64,000 nucleotides of DNA from Galaxea fascicularis (Eukaryota > Cnidaria > Anthozoa > Scleractinia > Euphylliidae), in NCBI GenBank assembly GCA_948470475.1, contig OX419338.1, forward strand, positions 31,591,882 to 31,655,881. The letters run 5' to 3'. The number at the start of each line of letters is the position of its first letter. Position 1 is the stretch's first letter. The notes under the pieces are model-generated. The model did not search any database. It was not told the origin of the DNA and was given only the letters and a program-made list of their open reading frames with translations. Of the stretch, positions 44,593-58,700 are shown piece after piece. Made by a program: the position numbers and the translations under genes.

Positions 44593-46924
44593 ACAAAGGA
44601 ATAGGGAAAATGGGAAAGGAAAAATGCATTAACAAATGAAATTCAACTACAACTACTATGTTATCACCGCGTGCATTGCCGAATAATTTTAATAAATAAG
44701 TAAAGTGCTCCGCGCTTCTCCTAACCCGGTGAAGAATATCCCTGGGAAGTGGGAATTACTGCCGGCTGTTTTCGTGCAGAACTCATTATTCAACCATGAA
44801 CACCAAAAGTAAGAAAACTCAACAGCCAGTCGATAACAAACAATGTAAGTACTACAAAGAAAAGACCTGAATAAATCTGATTTCTTCAGGTTGTAGTTTG
44901 TCTACCTGAATCTTTGCATAAGGGAAAAATATGCTTCCGAGGAAAACGCGTTGGACGCTCCATTTGGCGACACTGAGGTTAAATTTGTTTGTTTAGTTGT
45001 CATTTGGAAGTCGTTCATTTTTTACTCAGTGGAATTCATGTTTTTATATCGCATAAAAGTTTTTGTTCGTGTTTTATTTCAAGTCATTTTTCAGTATTGC
45101 AAGAAAACAAGTATTTGTTAATGTAGACGTCAACTTAAATATAAACATGTTTATATATACCGGCAGCAATGAACGATTCTTAAGCTAGCCGGCATTTAAG
45201 CAAGCTACATACGCCACTATGAAGAGACCATAAAAATTAACACAAACGTCTCCGAACTAACTTGGTAATTCCCCTGATAATTTCTTGCTGCGAAAAAAAA
45301 AAATGATGAAATCATTGTCTTTGTAACTCATTGCATTTGTCGGCATTTCGTTTCGCATATCGCAGTTATCCGGTGTATTTATCTTGTTTTACTTTTCCTT
45401 TTTCTTCATTTAACTGACGTTTCATTGGGACTAGAACACAAGAAACAGGTCAAGGGTTTGATGGTTATTGCCGGCAAAGCACAGAACAAATGTAGGTAAG
45501 ACGTGTTTTTTAGATACAATGTTAACAATGGCTCGTTGTTTTGATATAAGGCGTGCACTAGGTGGAGTCAAGGTGCAGCTTGAATCTTCATGGCAAAAAA
45601 TAACAAGATGCCTTGATAGTTTGACTTAACAGGACTTAATTACACTGAGGTGAAGGATTACAGCTCAGGGAAACAACTCCTTCTAGTTCGAATTAGTCCA
45701 AAGTAAAAAACAAGTCAGTGTCAAACCACCCTGAAAAAAAGGAATCGCCTGATTACAATGTGTATATTGATCCGGCTAATATTGAATAAATAAATCCTTT
45801 ATTTATAAACAATGGTTATCATATTTCAGACTGAATTAGAACTGTCTTTATGTGTTGATAATGTCATTAACAGTCTTTAAAAATAGGTCCGTAATTCGTA
45901 CATGTGTGGCTTTCTAGACCACGTCACAGGCGCTTGACTCTCGTGGACAAATAAATAAATCCGATCGTGCCATAATGTGGGTACACACTTGATGTAAGCC
46001 ACACAAAGATGAATAGTGTAAACATTCATCTTTTGGAGAAGTTTTTTTTTATTACGGAAGTCCGGTCCCGTCATCACAGGAGGTAAAGTTTCGGCAATGA
46101 CAAATTACTGCAATAACTAACAACAACACTTGATCAAGTCGAAGTTTCTCGCGGAATTGACTGTATTGTGGTGTACAATACCTTCTATCTCTTGATGATA
46201 AAGTTTTACAGTAAAATGAAATATATAATTTTGGGCCATTAAAAAAAGAAAGGAAATCTCATTGGCCGTTTTTAGATTTTCCTGCTAATCATTTTAGCAA
46301 ATTGAATAAAACTGTGTAAGGTGATTTCAACGGGAAATGGGATCTTTACACTGCTGCAGTCACTGATTGCTTCGAAATCGTTAAAAGTAAACCACGAGGA
46401 GTTCCTGTTGCTGATTTCTAAATCGTCAAAAAAAAAATATCAAGCTATTTTAGCGTAGGGAGATGAACCATAATCTGTATTTGGGTATCAGTAGTTTCAT
46501 GTTATAATCCTGCATTTTAATCACAGCCTCTCCATCAGTAGCCAAAGAGGCTTGTGTATAGGTTTGGTAAACTGGTAAAGTATGTTTTAAAAACAACACT
46601 GGACCAGTATTTTTAGGCTCTCTTTGTTTCCAACATATCTTTTAGCTATTCAAAGTAGTATTAACATTTCGTGATATAGCTTCCTCAAACATGGAACTAT
46701 TTTGCTAGCTTGTCAATGGGACGCCTTGGAGAAGATAGCACCCATTACCGGCAAACTGAGCGATTCAGTTTAAAATTTAATAATATAGGAGATTTAATTA
46801 AAAAACCAAGTTGGCCAATAAGTCTGACATATCGCTTTTAAAAGAAATGTGGGGTTGTAAATATATTTCAGTTCGTAGTCGGGGCTGTTATAGACTTAGT
46901 TTGAAGATTCAATAAAGGCAAAAA

Positions 46925-47480
46925 GATAATAAGACAAAAATCTTTATTTAAACTCAGTAATTATATAGCATACAAAGTGCTAATTTGACTGAGCTAAATA
47001 AATCTATTACACCTATAATAAACATTAAAAATAAAATATAAACAAATAATAACAGGAAAGAATTGGAACCTAAAAATACAGAAAAGGCAGCAAGATCGAA
47101 TTAGATAAAAAGTTCAGGAAAGTCCTGAGATCATTAGATGTTCTGGTATTATCATCAAGAGACTTCCAAAACTTAGGTCCTAGTAAATATTTAATTGACG
47201 CGGGTCCATGAGATGTTGTATTACATTTGGGAAGAGCTCAAATATGAGACCCCTAAGGTTGCATGTTGAAAAAGAACGGCGTGCGAGCATTAAGTGTGGC
47301 ACGCTGTTCTTTGAAAACAATTCAACTCTTAAATTGCTTTTTTATCAACTTAAAGTCAGATGTTTACCTAACATCGTATGTTTGCTAAATTTCATATGGG
47401 GAATATATCTATGAAATCGGTTTCACCTTTACTCTTGTATTTAAAAATGTCATGGTAACCTTAAATTAGGCCACTTAGTC
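46925..47480 (-). mobile_element. LINE 3'-end remnant, minus strand
   Basis: On the minus strand, a short open stretch GPKFWKSLDDNTRTSNDLRT followed by FLNFL resembles the C-terminal end of non-LTR retrotransposon ORF2 (G-P-x-x-W-x-S-L pattern). A stop and AT-rich 3' sequence follow. Upstream sequence is full of stops, so it is a dead fragment. Confidence 0.6.
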
Positions 47481-49139
47481 CCAGCGAGGGTGTTATGGGC
47501 TTGCAATTGATTACTTTTTTGTCTTTCTCTGTTTGATTGGAAATTTTACATCATCCTACGAACTTCAGTGTTGATATTTTTTCTCCAGATATTGAAGATT
47601 GTAGTGAGACGACTGCAAACTTTCTGGCAAAGACGCGGTAAGACAAATAGAATTAAGCAGGCCAAAGATTGCATTTAATTAAGTGAGAAGAGCTAAGATT
47701 ATTAGAATAGATTGAACTGAGGATCACCGTCCTTATAATATATATTCCGGCATTTCCAGGTGTTTTGTGGATATAAGTAATGCAAAATCAATTGCACACC
47801 TTCGTTGAACAGATCGAAAATTGAAAGGTGTCGAAACATTGCCTTCCGTTAGCTATTTAGGTTCATCCTGTAACACTGCAACACAACTGAGTGTTATGAA
47901 CATTTTACGAAAGAAGTTAATTCTAAATCACTCAAGTTTTAGGATATCTTCGGTGAATTCTTTATTTTTATTTCAAGTGTATGAGACAGCTGCTCGGATC
48001 TTGCTAAACTGATATTTATTAGAAGAACGCGAGACTAACAGAATACATTGTCTGTCCAAAAGTACGACCGTCTGAAAGGAAAAAAAAATGGGGAAAATAG
48101 AAAGACATCAAAACAGAACAACAGAGATGGGATCTGCTTACAGGCTTAGACGGACGTTTATTCAGTTTAATCTGAAATAAATGATTTAGCGAGGGGGGAA
48201 ATACTCTCTCAATTCAACTTTCAGAGAAAGGTTCCATAATTCCAACGGTATCTGAGCCGCGACAATGATATTTGAGGGGTGAATAGTAAGTTCTGAAAAT
48301 GTGTCTTTGACATCTTACCTGAGGGTTGTAATCCTTCGTGATGTGAAAATTACGTCATAATTTCCAAATGGCGACCCTCTTTTATCCACCTTCTAGACTC
48401 ACGCTGTCTAGTTAGCGTTTTCCATTTAGCGCTTTCCATTCAACGGAAATTTCGAAAATTTCGGGTGGAATTCAATGGAACAGGATCTTTTTCAGCCCGA
48501 ACAGTGAAAATTTCGATATTTTCGAAAAGTTTGTGCCCCATTAATAAATTTGCGATTCTAACTTTCCTCCAGTCCCCGCGCACCATTACATCTTTGAACA
48601 AGCGACTAAATACAGAAATTCACAGTCAAAGTTTTAAATCCAGATTTTAAGCCTGCTAGAATGAGCTCCCCACACAAACCCATGGTTTTCACTGAAACTG
48701 CTGGTCGGTGCATTTCCGGTACTTAGCTGCATGTAGTCTTTATCACTGTAGTACGTAGATTTGTGCCAATGACTCTCGAACGTTTGCTCAGCCACGGATA
48801 TCGGCAACCCATGATAAGAGAAGGTAACAACAAAGGATATGAAAAATCCTCGTTTTCTGTCATTTTTGAGGAGTATTTACGCTAGTGTTTTGCCCTCGTT
48901 TATGCGCAATTTGAACTGATCAGTTAATATTCATTTCAAGAGAAACTGATGGTCCTACTATGTCTGAATCACAGCCTTTGTCACAATGGGAGGACGACAG
49001 TAACTTGAGTACATGGCAAAACGGTAGCAGCAAATTGGAAAAAAAAATGGGTCAGTGACGACCCACCAAGAAGACTCCTATTCTACAATGAAATTTTCGA
49101 AACTCCAAACTAGTAATTTTGTTGAATGGAAAGCGCCCT

Positions 49140-49392
49140 TCTTTACCTCGCTTTCCACCAATGTGTCCCGGGTTCGATTCCCGGGCGTCATAAGTGGGTT
49201 GAGTTTGCTGGTTCTCTTCTCCGCCCCGAGAGGTTTTTCTCCTGGTACTCCGGTTTTCCCCTCTCCTCAAAAACCAAAATTTAATTTAATTTGAATTGGT
49301 TTGAGTTGATTTACAGTCAACTCAATCAGTAGAGGACCTGTGCTCAGCTAGAAAGATTTGAGACTTAAATAAAGTTATTATATTATTATATT
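49140..49392 (+). mobile_element. tRNA-derived SINE, family B, 5'-truncated
   Basis: Shares AATGTGTCCCGGGTTCGATT, GAGAGGTTTTTCTC and GTACTCCGGTTTTCCCCTCT with 9547-9860, and ends in TTATTATATTATTATA. The A-box head is missing. Confidence 0.75.
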
Positions 49393-49741
49393 ATTTACGA
49401 ACATGCTCGCTGTGGGGGATCAATATTTCATAAAGAAAATCCGACACCTGAAAACCTGATACATGAAATGCATGTTTCGCAAGTGAGGAAAGCCAACCAA
49501 CAGACACATATTAATTTCGCTCCCGCCGGATGCTTTCTATATGGTGTTGGGATTCTAAATCATACGCGACAGAAGATTGAAATTGTAGTAAAACATTGTT
49601 GTCCATGAACCACTAAATTAGCAATCCGCAACCATTGTTTATTGATAATTTATTTTTTGAAAGACATTTCATTAGATATAAATTGAGTAATCGACTATAT
49701 TCTTTGCTTTTCTCAGTCTCTATAGCGGTGACGATTTCTAG

Positions 49742-52700
49742 ATGTTGTTGAGGGAGGCATTCTGCAGCTGGCTGCGTTTTGGGATTATTTTTCTACTTTT
49801 TGGTTCAGCATTGCCTACGTATCAAGAAACTGAAGAGTAAGTCTCCTTTCAAAAATTGTCTGGCATACAAATGTTTTTTAATGCAAATGTTTTGAAATCA
49901 ACAGCTTGAAAAAACAAAGTTCGAAACTATTTTATCACAACCAGCTTCTGGTCAGATTTACTTGGCATTTTTTTGTCTTTTATTTTAATCTCGTTGTTGA
50001 CTTCTTAATGTTGCTGTCTCGTTACCTTTTGCCCGGCTGGCGAACTATTTCCAAACATCGCCAAACGTTTCTGCCATACATACCTCGAAATCTTCAGTAG
50101 AAAATTGCTCAATTAACGCATACAATGCAAAGGGAGCATCATACGGTCAAATATCCTTAAACATTGTTTTCCCTTTGCAAAGAGCGAGAACAAAAGCGAG
50201 ACACAAGAGTACAAGAATGGTTAAGTGCATCTTAAGCCGTTATAAACCGCTATCCTTTCCTTTATTTCTGTACCAGCAATCTGATGTGACTAGCAGCTGC
50301 AATGCTTTCGACATTCATAAAAACAGCTTGTTCAGACAGTCTGACTGAAACTTTTAAATTAGATTCAAGGGGCAAAAAATGTTCAGTCATGATGTATTTC
50401 GGCGGAAAACGCCAATATTGTTAACCAAGTGGAACAAACCCATAGTATAAGTTGATTTTGTCTTCGAGTCAGTTTGTCGGGAGCAAAGTAGAAATTCTAT
50501 CATCGCTCTATAAAACAGCAAAACCCCAAACAGTATCTATTTTTAATTTGAAAAGGAACATATGTGGGCTAATTTCGTTGTTCTGTTAGCGTTTTATCTA
50601 TGTGAAAATTACTCGGCTACGTATGCATGTTTAATCTAACTAGATAACGCCGAGTCAGTCAGTTAAAAGAACAAAGATTATTATCAACTCATCGATGACG
50701 AGCTTTCCCTGGCGCTCATCCCCAGACAAGTCTGAAGATAAAAGGAAATATAATTTTGATTACTTTAGTTAGAATGCTAATTAATATTTCATGACATTTT
50801 GGGCGCCGAAGGATCATCCAAACTGTAGGGTGCAAGACCAATGAAAGCCACTATAGCCAGTTACGGTTAGGAAAGAGAGCTAATCACTTCCACAAGGTGC
50901 AAGTTGACCTTTCATCTGCTCACTCTGATATATAAAAACGATGGTGATGAACAGTCGCTCTGCACGTGCGTTTTACATTTTGGTACATTTCTTTTTTTTT
51001 TCCTCTGCAACCCAACAAAGTGAAACGACGCAATTCAAGGTTTCGTCGAGAAGTGAGCTCTTTCGAAATCTCAAAATTCAGCTTGATGGCGAGGCCCAGA
51101 GGACAAGAATCAAGGAAAATGAATGTTATGTTAATCATCTTCACACTTTTTGCAATTCGATTCTATTGCTTTTTGTCCTCCGCGGCCGGGTCTCGCTATT
51201 AAGCTGAATATTGATTTTTCGAAAGTAAATTATTGACTGTGAATTTTCTTTCTTTTATTTCCTTTTACGCCGTTCGTGGCTATTTCTGTCAGTAGTTCTT
51301 AGTTAAGTTGCCCGCATTCGACGAGGTGACCGAGTTGGAGCAAATTTTTGAATGGCGAGTTAGTTTGAGTTTTCGTTACAAAAGCGAGAACTTAGAATTA
51401 CGTATACGATACGATACGATACGATACGATATCCTTTTTGTATAGAGGGTATAGACATGTTTAACCCAAGTAAGAGTTTTCTAACACATGGCCCTCTAGG
51501 TCAGCACTAGGGGTGGTCACAGCCAGGGTTCATTACGTCCCTGGTGGTTCTTTTACGTCCCACAGAGTCAATTTGTGAAGAGTTGTGAGACGGAACCTCC
51601 GTTTTTATCGTCCTTATCCAAGAAGACTAGAAAGTCTAACATTTTTGCAGATGTCATTACAAAGGTAGCACTTTCTCCTCAGTTATTTAAAGACCCTGAG
51701 TGTTGGTCCGGCCAGGGCTGGAACCACCGACCTCCCGCACAGCAGTCCGGTGCTCTACCACTGAGCCAACCGGTCGGTGGTCGTCGTCGTTGCTTGAGCT
51801 CTGTTGTTCTGAGAGCCCGTGTTACCCTCCCTCGGCGTTTGTTTTCCGTACGTTGAACTCGATGTGAGTTGCACAGGCATTAGAAACAAGATTTCTTCGT
51901 TGCATGTCATGAGCGCGCCACTGGCGCTTTAGCGTACCCAGATTTACAATCAAAAGCCAAGTCTACTTTCCTGATATCCTACGATATTAAGTCACTCAGG
52001 TCTGATATCCCACAATATCATGGCCACTTTCAAACAAAGTAATTTGCCATGCGACAAACTGGAAAGAGGTTTTACCAATAGAACAGAAACCTGCTAATTT
52101 AACATTTAGCTGCTGTTTTTCGGTCGTAAGACAAAGAGCAAAAAACGTTCCCGCCAAAACTATTAAAAAAACTGGAGGGCTCTCGTCAACTACGGGATGT
52201 TTGTCTGGTACTGAAAATGTGAAATTACAACTGAAAGTTTGTTTGCAAAGTTTGAAAATGACACTATACCTCTGCTTCCAAAAGTGCTCCCTACCGAACG
52301 TTTGAACTGCAGAAGCGAGTTCCGTGTGACATTTACACTATGCATGTGTTCATTCCCTCAAGATAAATGACTTGTAATGATTTCTTCGGCATACACTGTA
52401 ATTTTCTCGTTTTCAAACGACTATAATAGTTTTGCAGAGAAGGGTTTTACACACATTTTGCTACCACTTTGCTCACTGTATAAAAACCAAAGAAAAATTA
52501 TTTTCATATTTTGCGCCGTATGTTGCTCCTATTAATCTCCTCGCGGGCCATACGACTGGACGCCTGACAGGTTTTCTGAAATACGCTTGGTCTCGCCATG
52601 GGTATTTTGGCTCGACTGCGTCTCGCAAAAATACGAACCATGGCTCGACCAAACTCGCCTGATACGCCGCCGAAGCGTACCAAAAAGGTACGATTAGGTA

Positions 52701-55700
52701 ATTACTAAAACAAAGCGCATTATAAGCAAATCAAGCCATTCACTACGTTGTAAATTTGATTACACGCAGCAGTCTAGAGATGTATGAACAATCCAGAAAA
52801 GAGGCCTTTTGCTAACACCATGGCTTTCGCGCTAAACTCGAACTCCCGATTTAATGATTTGGCGGCAAAGCAACTAATAATATCGTCATACCGGGATATA
52901 ATTAATTTTTCCAAGTGCAATCAATAAAATCAATAAGTCTCCGCAATACCTGTACATGAAACGCTGGCCTTATGCCCTACGGGACAAAGGATTACTGTCA
53001 CTAAATAGAACTTTGTCTTATAGGTTATTTTACAGTTGTGTGCTCAGTGACCTGGCCTTTGTGTAGAGGTGAGGCTGGAATTGACCTTATTTTGGTACAA
53101 CTTCACTGCCTCTCTCAGGTAAATCATGTTGTTGTTATGCTAAGTAGTCCCCAGCCTCGCTTCTACTCATAGGCCAGGTTACTCAACTCACAACTGTAAA
53201 AGGCCTCACTTACGGTATGTGATATTAATTGTATCTTTTTAAAGGGAACTTTATCGGCTTGGGTCGCTAGATTTCCATCGCTATACCAGGAATATCCGCG
53301 TTGAACAGAATATTGTTAAATCGGGACTCTGCTCTATACAATTTAGTGTAGCTTTTGCTGGGACACAGAATGTTAGTCGCTAAACTATAGGGAATATCGT
53401 TAAATCGACGATCGTAAATATGGGTTCCAGTGTATAAGGATGCCTATCATAGGACACAGATAACGTCATTATTTTATTAATACATCATTTTCCTTGTTTC
53501 TGATTTAAGTGATGTGCTGGAAGAGAACAGGACACTGAATGCCACTGAAATATTAAACTTACTGCTTAAGAATTATGACAACAGACTGAGGCCAAAATTT
53601 GGAGGTAACCTATTTGTTATACATAGTGTCTTGGTCGGCGGCAAAGCTTCCTATGAACAAGGGGGCGAAGGGTGGCATATTCCGTGACCAGCTACTTTCC
53701 CTGTTCTTTGGCTATTAATGTAACTGACCATATTCTTGGGTTTAGGGGCGCCACTATGACCTTTTATCCACTGCTTAAGGGTCAATCCCGTCCGTCGTTC
53801 ATGGGTGACAGACAGCCCATTTGCCCATAGTACACAACCTTTTTTCGACTATGGATCGATCTCAGTTCCTTGAACACCCAAGGCATTTATACTTTTGAAT
53901 TGGGTATGATTTGAACAATGTGTCTAGATGACTTACAATTAAAGTTGTCTGAAAGAGGCTTGGCGCCATGGCTGTTTTTACACTTCCCATAGTAAGTGAA
54001 CTCGGCAACAGCTTAAAGTTACTCTCGAAAACATGACTTTTCTATTATTTACATCTTAACATCAAATGAAGTCAAAAACGAGAATTTTAGTCGTTTACCA
54101 TATTTTTTGTGCGAAGAAACTGCTGTGGTGAGAATTTTATACTGCGCTTTACACGAAAAAATTAAGTTGATTTTTATTTTTGCAGGGAGACCAGTGAATA
54201 TCTATGTCGACTTGTATATCGTCGATATTGGGGAAATATCTGTAACTAACATGGTAGGAATCTGGAATTTTTTTTCTAGACTTCTATGTGTAGACTTCGG
54301 CATCTGCGCTTAATACGAAACATTGAAACCAGAATAATTATATTTAAATCATTCGTAACATATTTAAGATTGTGACGAATATATCATGGAATTGAAGTCG
54401 TCACGTACCCATGGACTGATGTGATTATTGCTCATCTGCGTTCAATTAAATGTTGTTAATTCGAGATGTACCATTTCAAATAACAAAATTTATTGGGGTT
54501 CGAATTTGCAGCTCTTCAGTCCGTATATTTTCTCTTCAACGCTCGTAAAATTTGCTTCAAACTGTTAGCAAAGAAAACCGAACTAAATGTCATACGTTGC
54601 TTCGCGACAATGTTTAGCAAGCATTCTGTGCAGGATGGGATGCGAGCATGAGATGAAAGGGGAAGTTCGTTTCATTGGTGCAAATTGACACCTATCTTCT
54701 GGGCCTCCCCTTACCTGTTGGATCCCATTTTTGTTGTTATTTTCCTTTCTTGAAAATACAATACAATATTTATTGATCTCTTCCCATGGAGGCGTTTCAG
54801 GGACTATAGCCTATATAAACTAATCAATATAATAATTACAAAGTGCTTAAGATAAAAACACTAAAATCAATAAAATACTTAACTCATTAAAATACTAGAG
54901 TACAAAATACTGAAATACAAAATATACCTCAGATCAATAAAATGTTATATACATATAAAGTCGATAAAAAATCATTTAAAAGAAAGTTTATACTTGAAAA
55001 CATTAAGAGACTAGCTTAATTTAAGAGACCTCAACTCATTCTACAATTTGGCAATTCTTTAATTTACTGAAATGAGCCTTGAGGTTGTAAATATTTAGCG
55101 AGGTCGTCTGTGTAATTTGTCTAGTTTATCCTTTTACAGTGTATTTTCACTTAACATGATTGTTCTGGTTACTTCGTTTCTTTAAAACAAGGAGTACAGG
55201 ATGACTATGTATTTCCGGCAAACTTGGGAAGATCCCAGACTCAGATTTAATGGCGTTGATCAAATAGTTGCCCAGGGAGACATACTCGACAAAATCTGGA
55301 TTCCAGATACGTATTTCAACAGTGAAAAGAAGTCAAAGTTTCACGAAATTACCAAGAAAAACTACGGGCTTACTTTTCTACCTAACGGAACAGTTTTCTT
55401 AAGCATAAGGTATGTTTTGTTTCAACTTGTCTAAAAGAATTAACTCACAGGGTTGTAAGACCACAGCATTGCTTGCCTCAGTAACACGCTATGAGAAGTT
55501 AAAGAGGCCATGGATCCGTGATAAAAGGGAACACACCTAATAGCTTAGGGATGCAGCATACGCAACAAACCTGTTTCCAGCATTCATTAAAACAGATGGG
55601 TGACCAGTGCCTCAATACGCTTTTGCTCAGACTTGGACCCTTTAAGAATTTCATCTCTTCATAACCATGAAAACAACGGGAACCATTCAACCGTTTCAAA

Positions 55701-58700
55701 GACGCAGCCCAGTAACTGGGCGAAAAGGAAGCAGCTGAGTTGCTATCACCATTGAAACTAGTTATTGTGGACGAAATCAGTGCTTGTTTGGCCTCTTTAA
55801 TATACTGAAGTTGAAAACGGTTTGTACTATTAATTTCGTCTACAGTCTTGCTTTTTAGCTGTTTTCGAGCTAATAAAAGTCACTTGCGTTTCATATTCTC
55901 CGTATTCCAAGGATTTCATTGACCGGTGTGTGCCATATGAACTTGCGCACGTATCCTTTGGACACCCAGTCGTGTAAGCTGAACATTATGAGCTGTAAGT
56001 ACATTTTCTTCAAATTGTAAAATTAACAATGTTAGGAATTCAATTTAGGAAGCAGAGCCAGAAACACTGGGAAAACAGTGACATCTCTCTGAACAATGAC
56101 TTCTAGACATTGTTAGTTCTTGCTGCAGATTTTAACACACAAAATCTGTTCGACAGCCACAGTTGAAATCAAATTCCAATGCTACTATGCGTTTGAGGGC
56201 AAATAGTTTGTCAAGATGGCGACAATATATTAAGTGTGACATTCGTGAGATTATGACGAATCTTGTTTGAACTGGCTTAATAAGAGTTGGAGGACTCATA
56301 TAAAAACAAACGAAAAGTACTTTCTTTCGCGAATCTTCAACGCAAAACGAAACAAGATAAACTGCATCAAATGATTTTGTCTAAACCTATTTCACCTGAG
56401 GACAGGGAAGACACACACAAGCACACAAAGAAAACAATAACTTTTATCTCGATTGTCTGCATGTTAATACCAGTTTTCATTTTCTCATCAATCAGATTCC
56501 TATTCTGAAGCCAATGTCAAATATAAATGGAAGAGAGGTCGCGTGAAATCTGTGGAACGTTCACCGGACATCTCCCTTCCACAGATGGATCTTATTGAAA
56601 TCGAAGCGTCGGAGAATGTTGACATCTACTCCATCGGTAAAGCAAAAATGCTCACGTTTCTTTCCATGTAAATAGTTTACACATCCCATAAGTAAAGTGT
56701 TAGCAAAAATATCAGTAGTTTGTTGGTCCCCAAAATGGCATCATTACAGTATGCTAAAGACAATAGCATGCCTTGAAAATTAGCTAATCAAAATGGAGCA
56801 AAGTCACTGTAGAGGGGCCCCTATACCACTTTGGAAAATGCGTTCGCGTAAAAATATTGAGACTGTTCACGCGTCACGGATAATTCCCAAAATAAAGCAA
56901 ATATCGGCAATCACGAATCACGAATGAACAAATAAACCTAAATCACGTTTCACGAAAAAAGTATAGGGGACCCTCACAGTACACGTACGTTATTACAGTC
57001 GTCGTTGTTTCACCCTAACTACCTTCCGGTCCTGCAATGGGTTTACGTCAGTCGCAGTGATTGGGGTACTGTGCTTTTGAGTGACATTCACATGAAAACC
57101 CCTTGAGTCACTCGTGTTCCAAGACGTTCTTGAAATACACAATTGAATTGCCAAGCCAAACCGCCTTTTTATATTTCAGGTAACTACTCACGGTTGTCCC
57201 TGGTGTTTACCTTTAAGAGGAGGCTCAGTCTGTTTATTACAGAGACATACCTACCGTCCATCATGATTGTAGCATTGTCCTGGGTTTCATTTTGGATCAA
57301 CTACAAAGCTGCCCCAGCAAGAGTAGCGCTCTGCATCACGACGGTCAGTGTTCAGCATCCAATTTCTCCTTGTTATATCGAGGCTTTATAAATCAGGAGC
57401 CGGTCATGAGAATTGAGGACAGGATCATCCAAGATGAATATTTTAACATCTTCTCTCCACTCTCTCTATAAGAAATCTGTTGGGGTAGCAAATGAGAATT
57501 TAAATTTTGAGTTTAGGGTTTAAATGATTAAGAAAAGATGCATTTTACATGGCAGCCCTGCACCATTTGCAAGACCTCACAGTACAAGAGCTGCACCCTG
57601 CGAAGATCGAATGAAATTAGAGGTTTCAAAGAGCTGCAGCCCTTTCCCTTTTACAAAATGTTGTTGGGACAATGGCCAAGTCAGCTCAACAATGACAAAA
57701 TAAAATGTCGCTAGAATTAAAAAAAAAAGGTCGAGCAAGAATTTCGCTTGGATTTTACATTTAATTTTTCTGTCTTCCTCTCCCTCAACCCGATTTTAAA
57801 TCTGGGAATCCAAGGTCATATGCCGTGTCTCTATTCTTTTGCTAAGCCCTCTTTCCTTCCCAAACGTTTCCTGGCATATTTTCTCTAAAGGTGCAACACA
57901 CTCTGAACACACCTTTCTGTCCCTGGTCAAATATGGAGTCGACCACATGATGTTTGGGTAACTTGACTTTGCCACTTAAAGTGCCTATAACCCCAAATAT
58001 TTTTTTCGCTAAAATAAATCTTTGCACTTGTTCGAAACGCATTGTGGCATTTTTTTCCTTTTTTCAACAAATCTTGACTTTTTATAGGCTTCTAAACTGA
58101 GCATCATTTGTTTTACGACCGAGTCAGAAGGGGAGTGGGTATATTCCCGATTTGACGTCACAAACTGATTTGCATCGCATTAACTCTTTGTAAATATGCA
58201 TGCAAAGTAGATTTTGACGTCAAATCGGGAATAGACCCATTCCCCTTCTGACTCGGTCGCGAAACAAACGATCCTTGGTTTTTCGTAAGTTTTGAAGTCT
58301 GTAAAAAGGCGGGAGTTATTAAAAATAGGAAAAAAAGGTCGCTATGCGTTTCGAACAGGTGCAAAGATTCATTTTGGCGAAAAAATAATTTGGGGTGATA
58401 GGCACTTTAAATAATTTCAGCATTACTTGCTTCTTACGATAGTTCAGATTAAGGACGCGTTACAGTCAAATGCCTCGTACATTTCAGCACCTTTCCATCA
58501 ACATATTGCCAAGATTTGATTCAATCGAAAAACGGCTACATCAGGTATACTAACAGTCCTTGGTACAGTAAATGTTTGAGAATTTTGGGATGATTTTTGG
58601 AAGGAAGAAGAGTTATTTGGGGGAATGTTGACCTGACCACATTATTAGTATACCCTTTACTACTTTTCTTTCTTTAAATCTCAATTCTTCCCATTTTCCC

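Larger units (their letters stand above)
42242..49741. other. Intergenic DNA between astacin-MAM and the Cys-loop receptor
   Basis: No protein gene recognised in 7.5 kb. It contains a MITE (43801), a GGAT microsatellite (44497), a LINE remnant (46925) and a truncated SINE (49140). Exon-like segments with donor GTAAGT/GTAAGA at 44796-44844, 45441-45496 and 47590-47638 might be untranslated 5' exons of the downstream receptor (see findings). Confidence 0.5.

Noticed and set aside
44414..44635. Frame with repeated SIHP residues
   Set aside because: It is a translated GGAT microsatellite.
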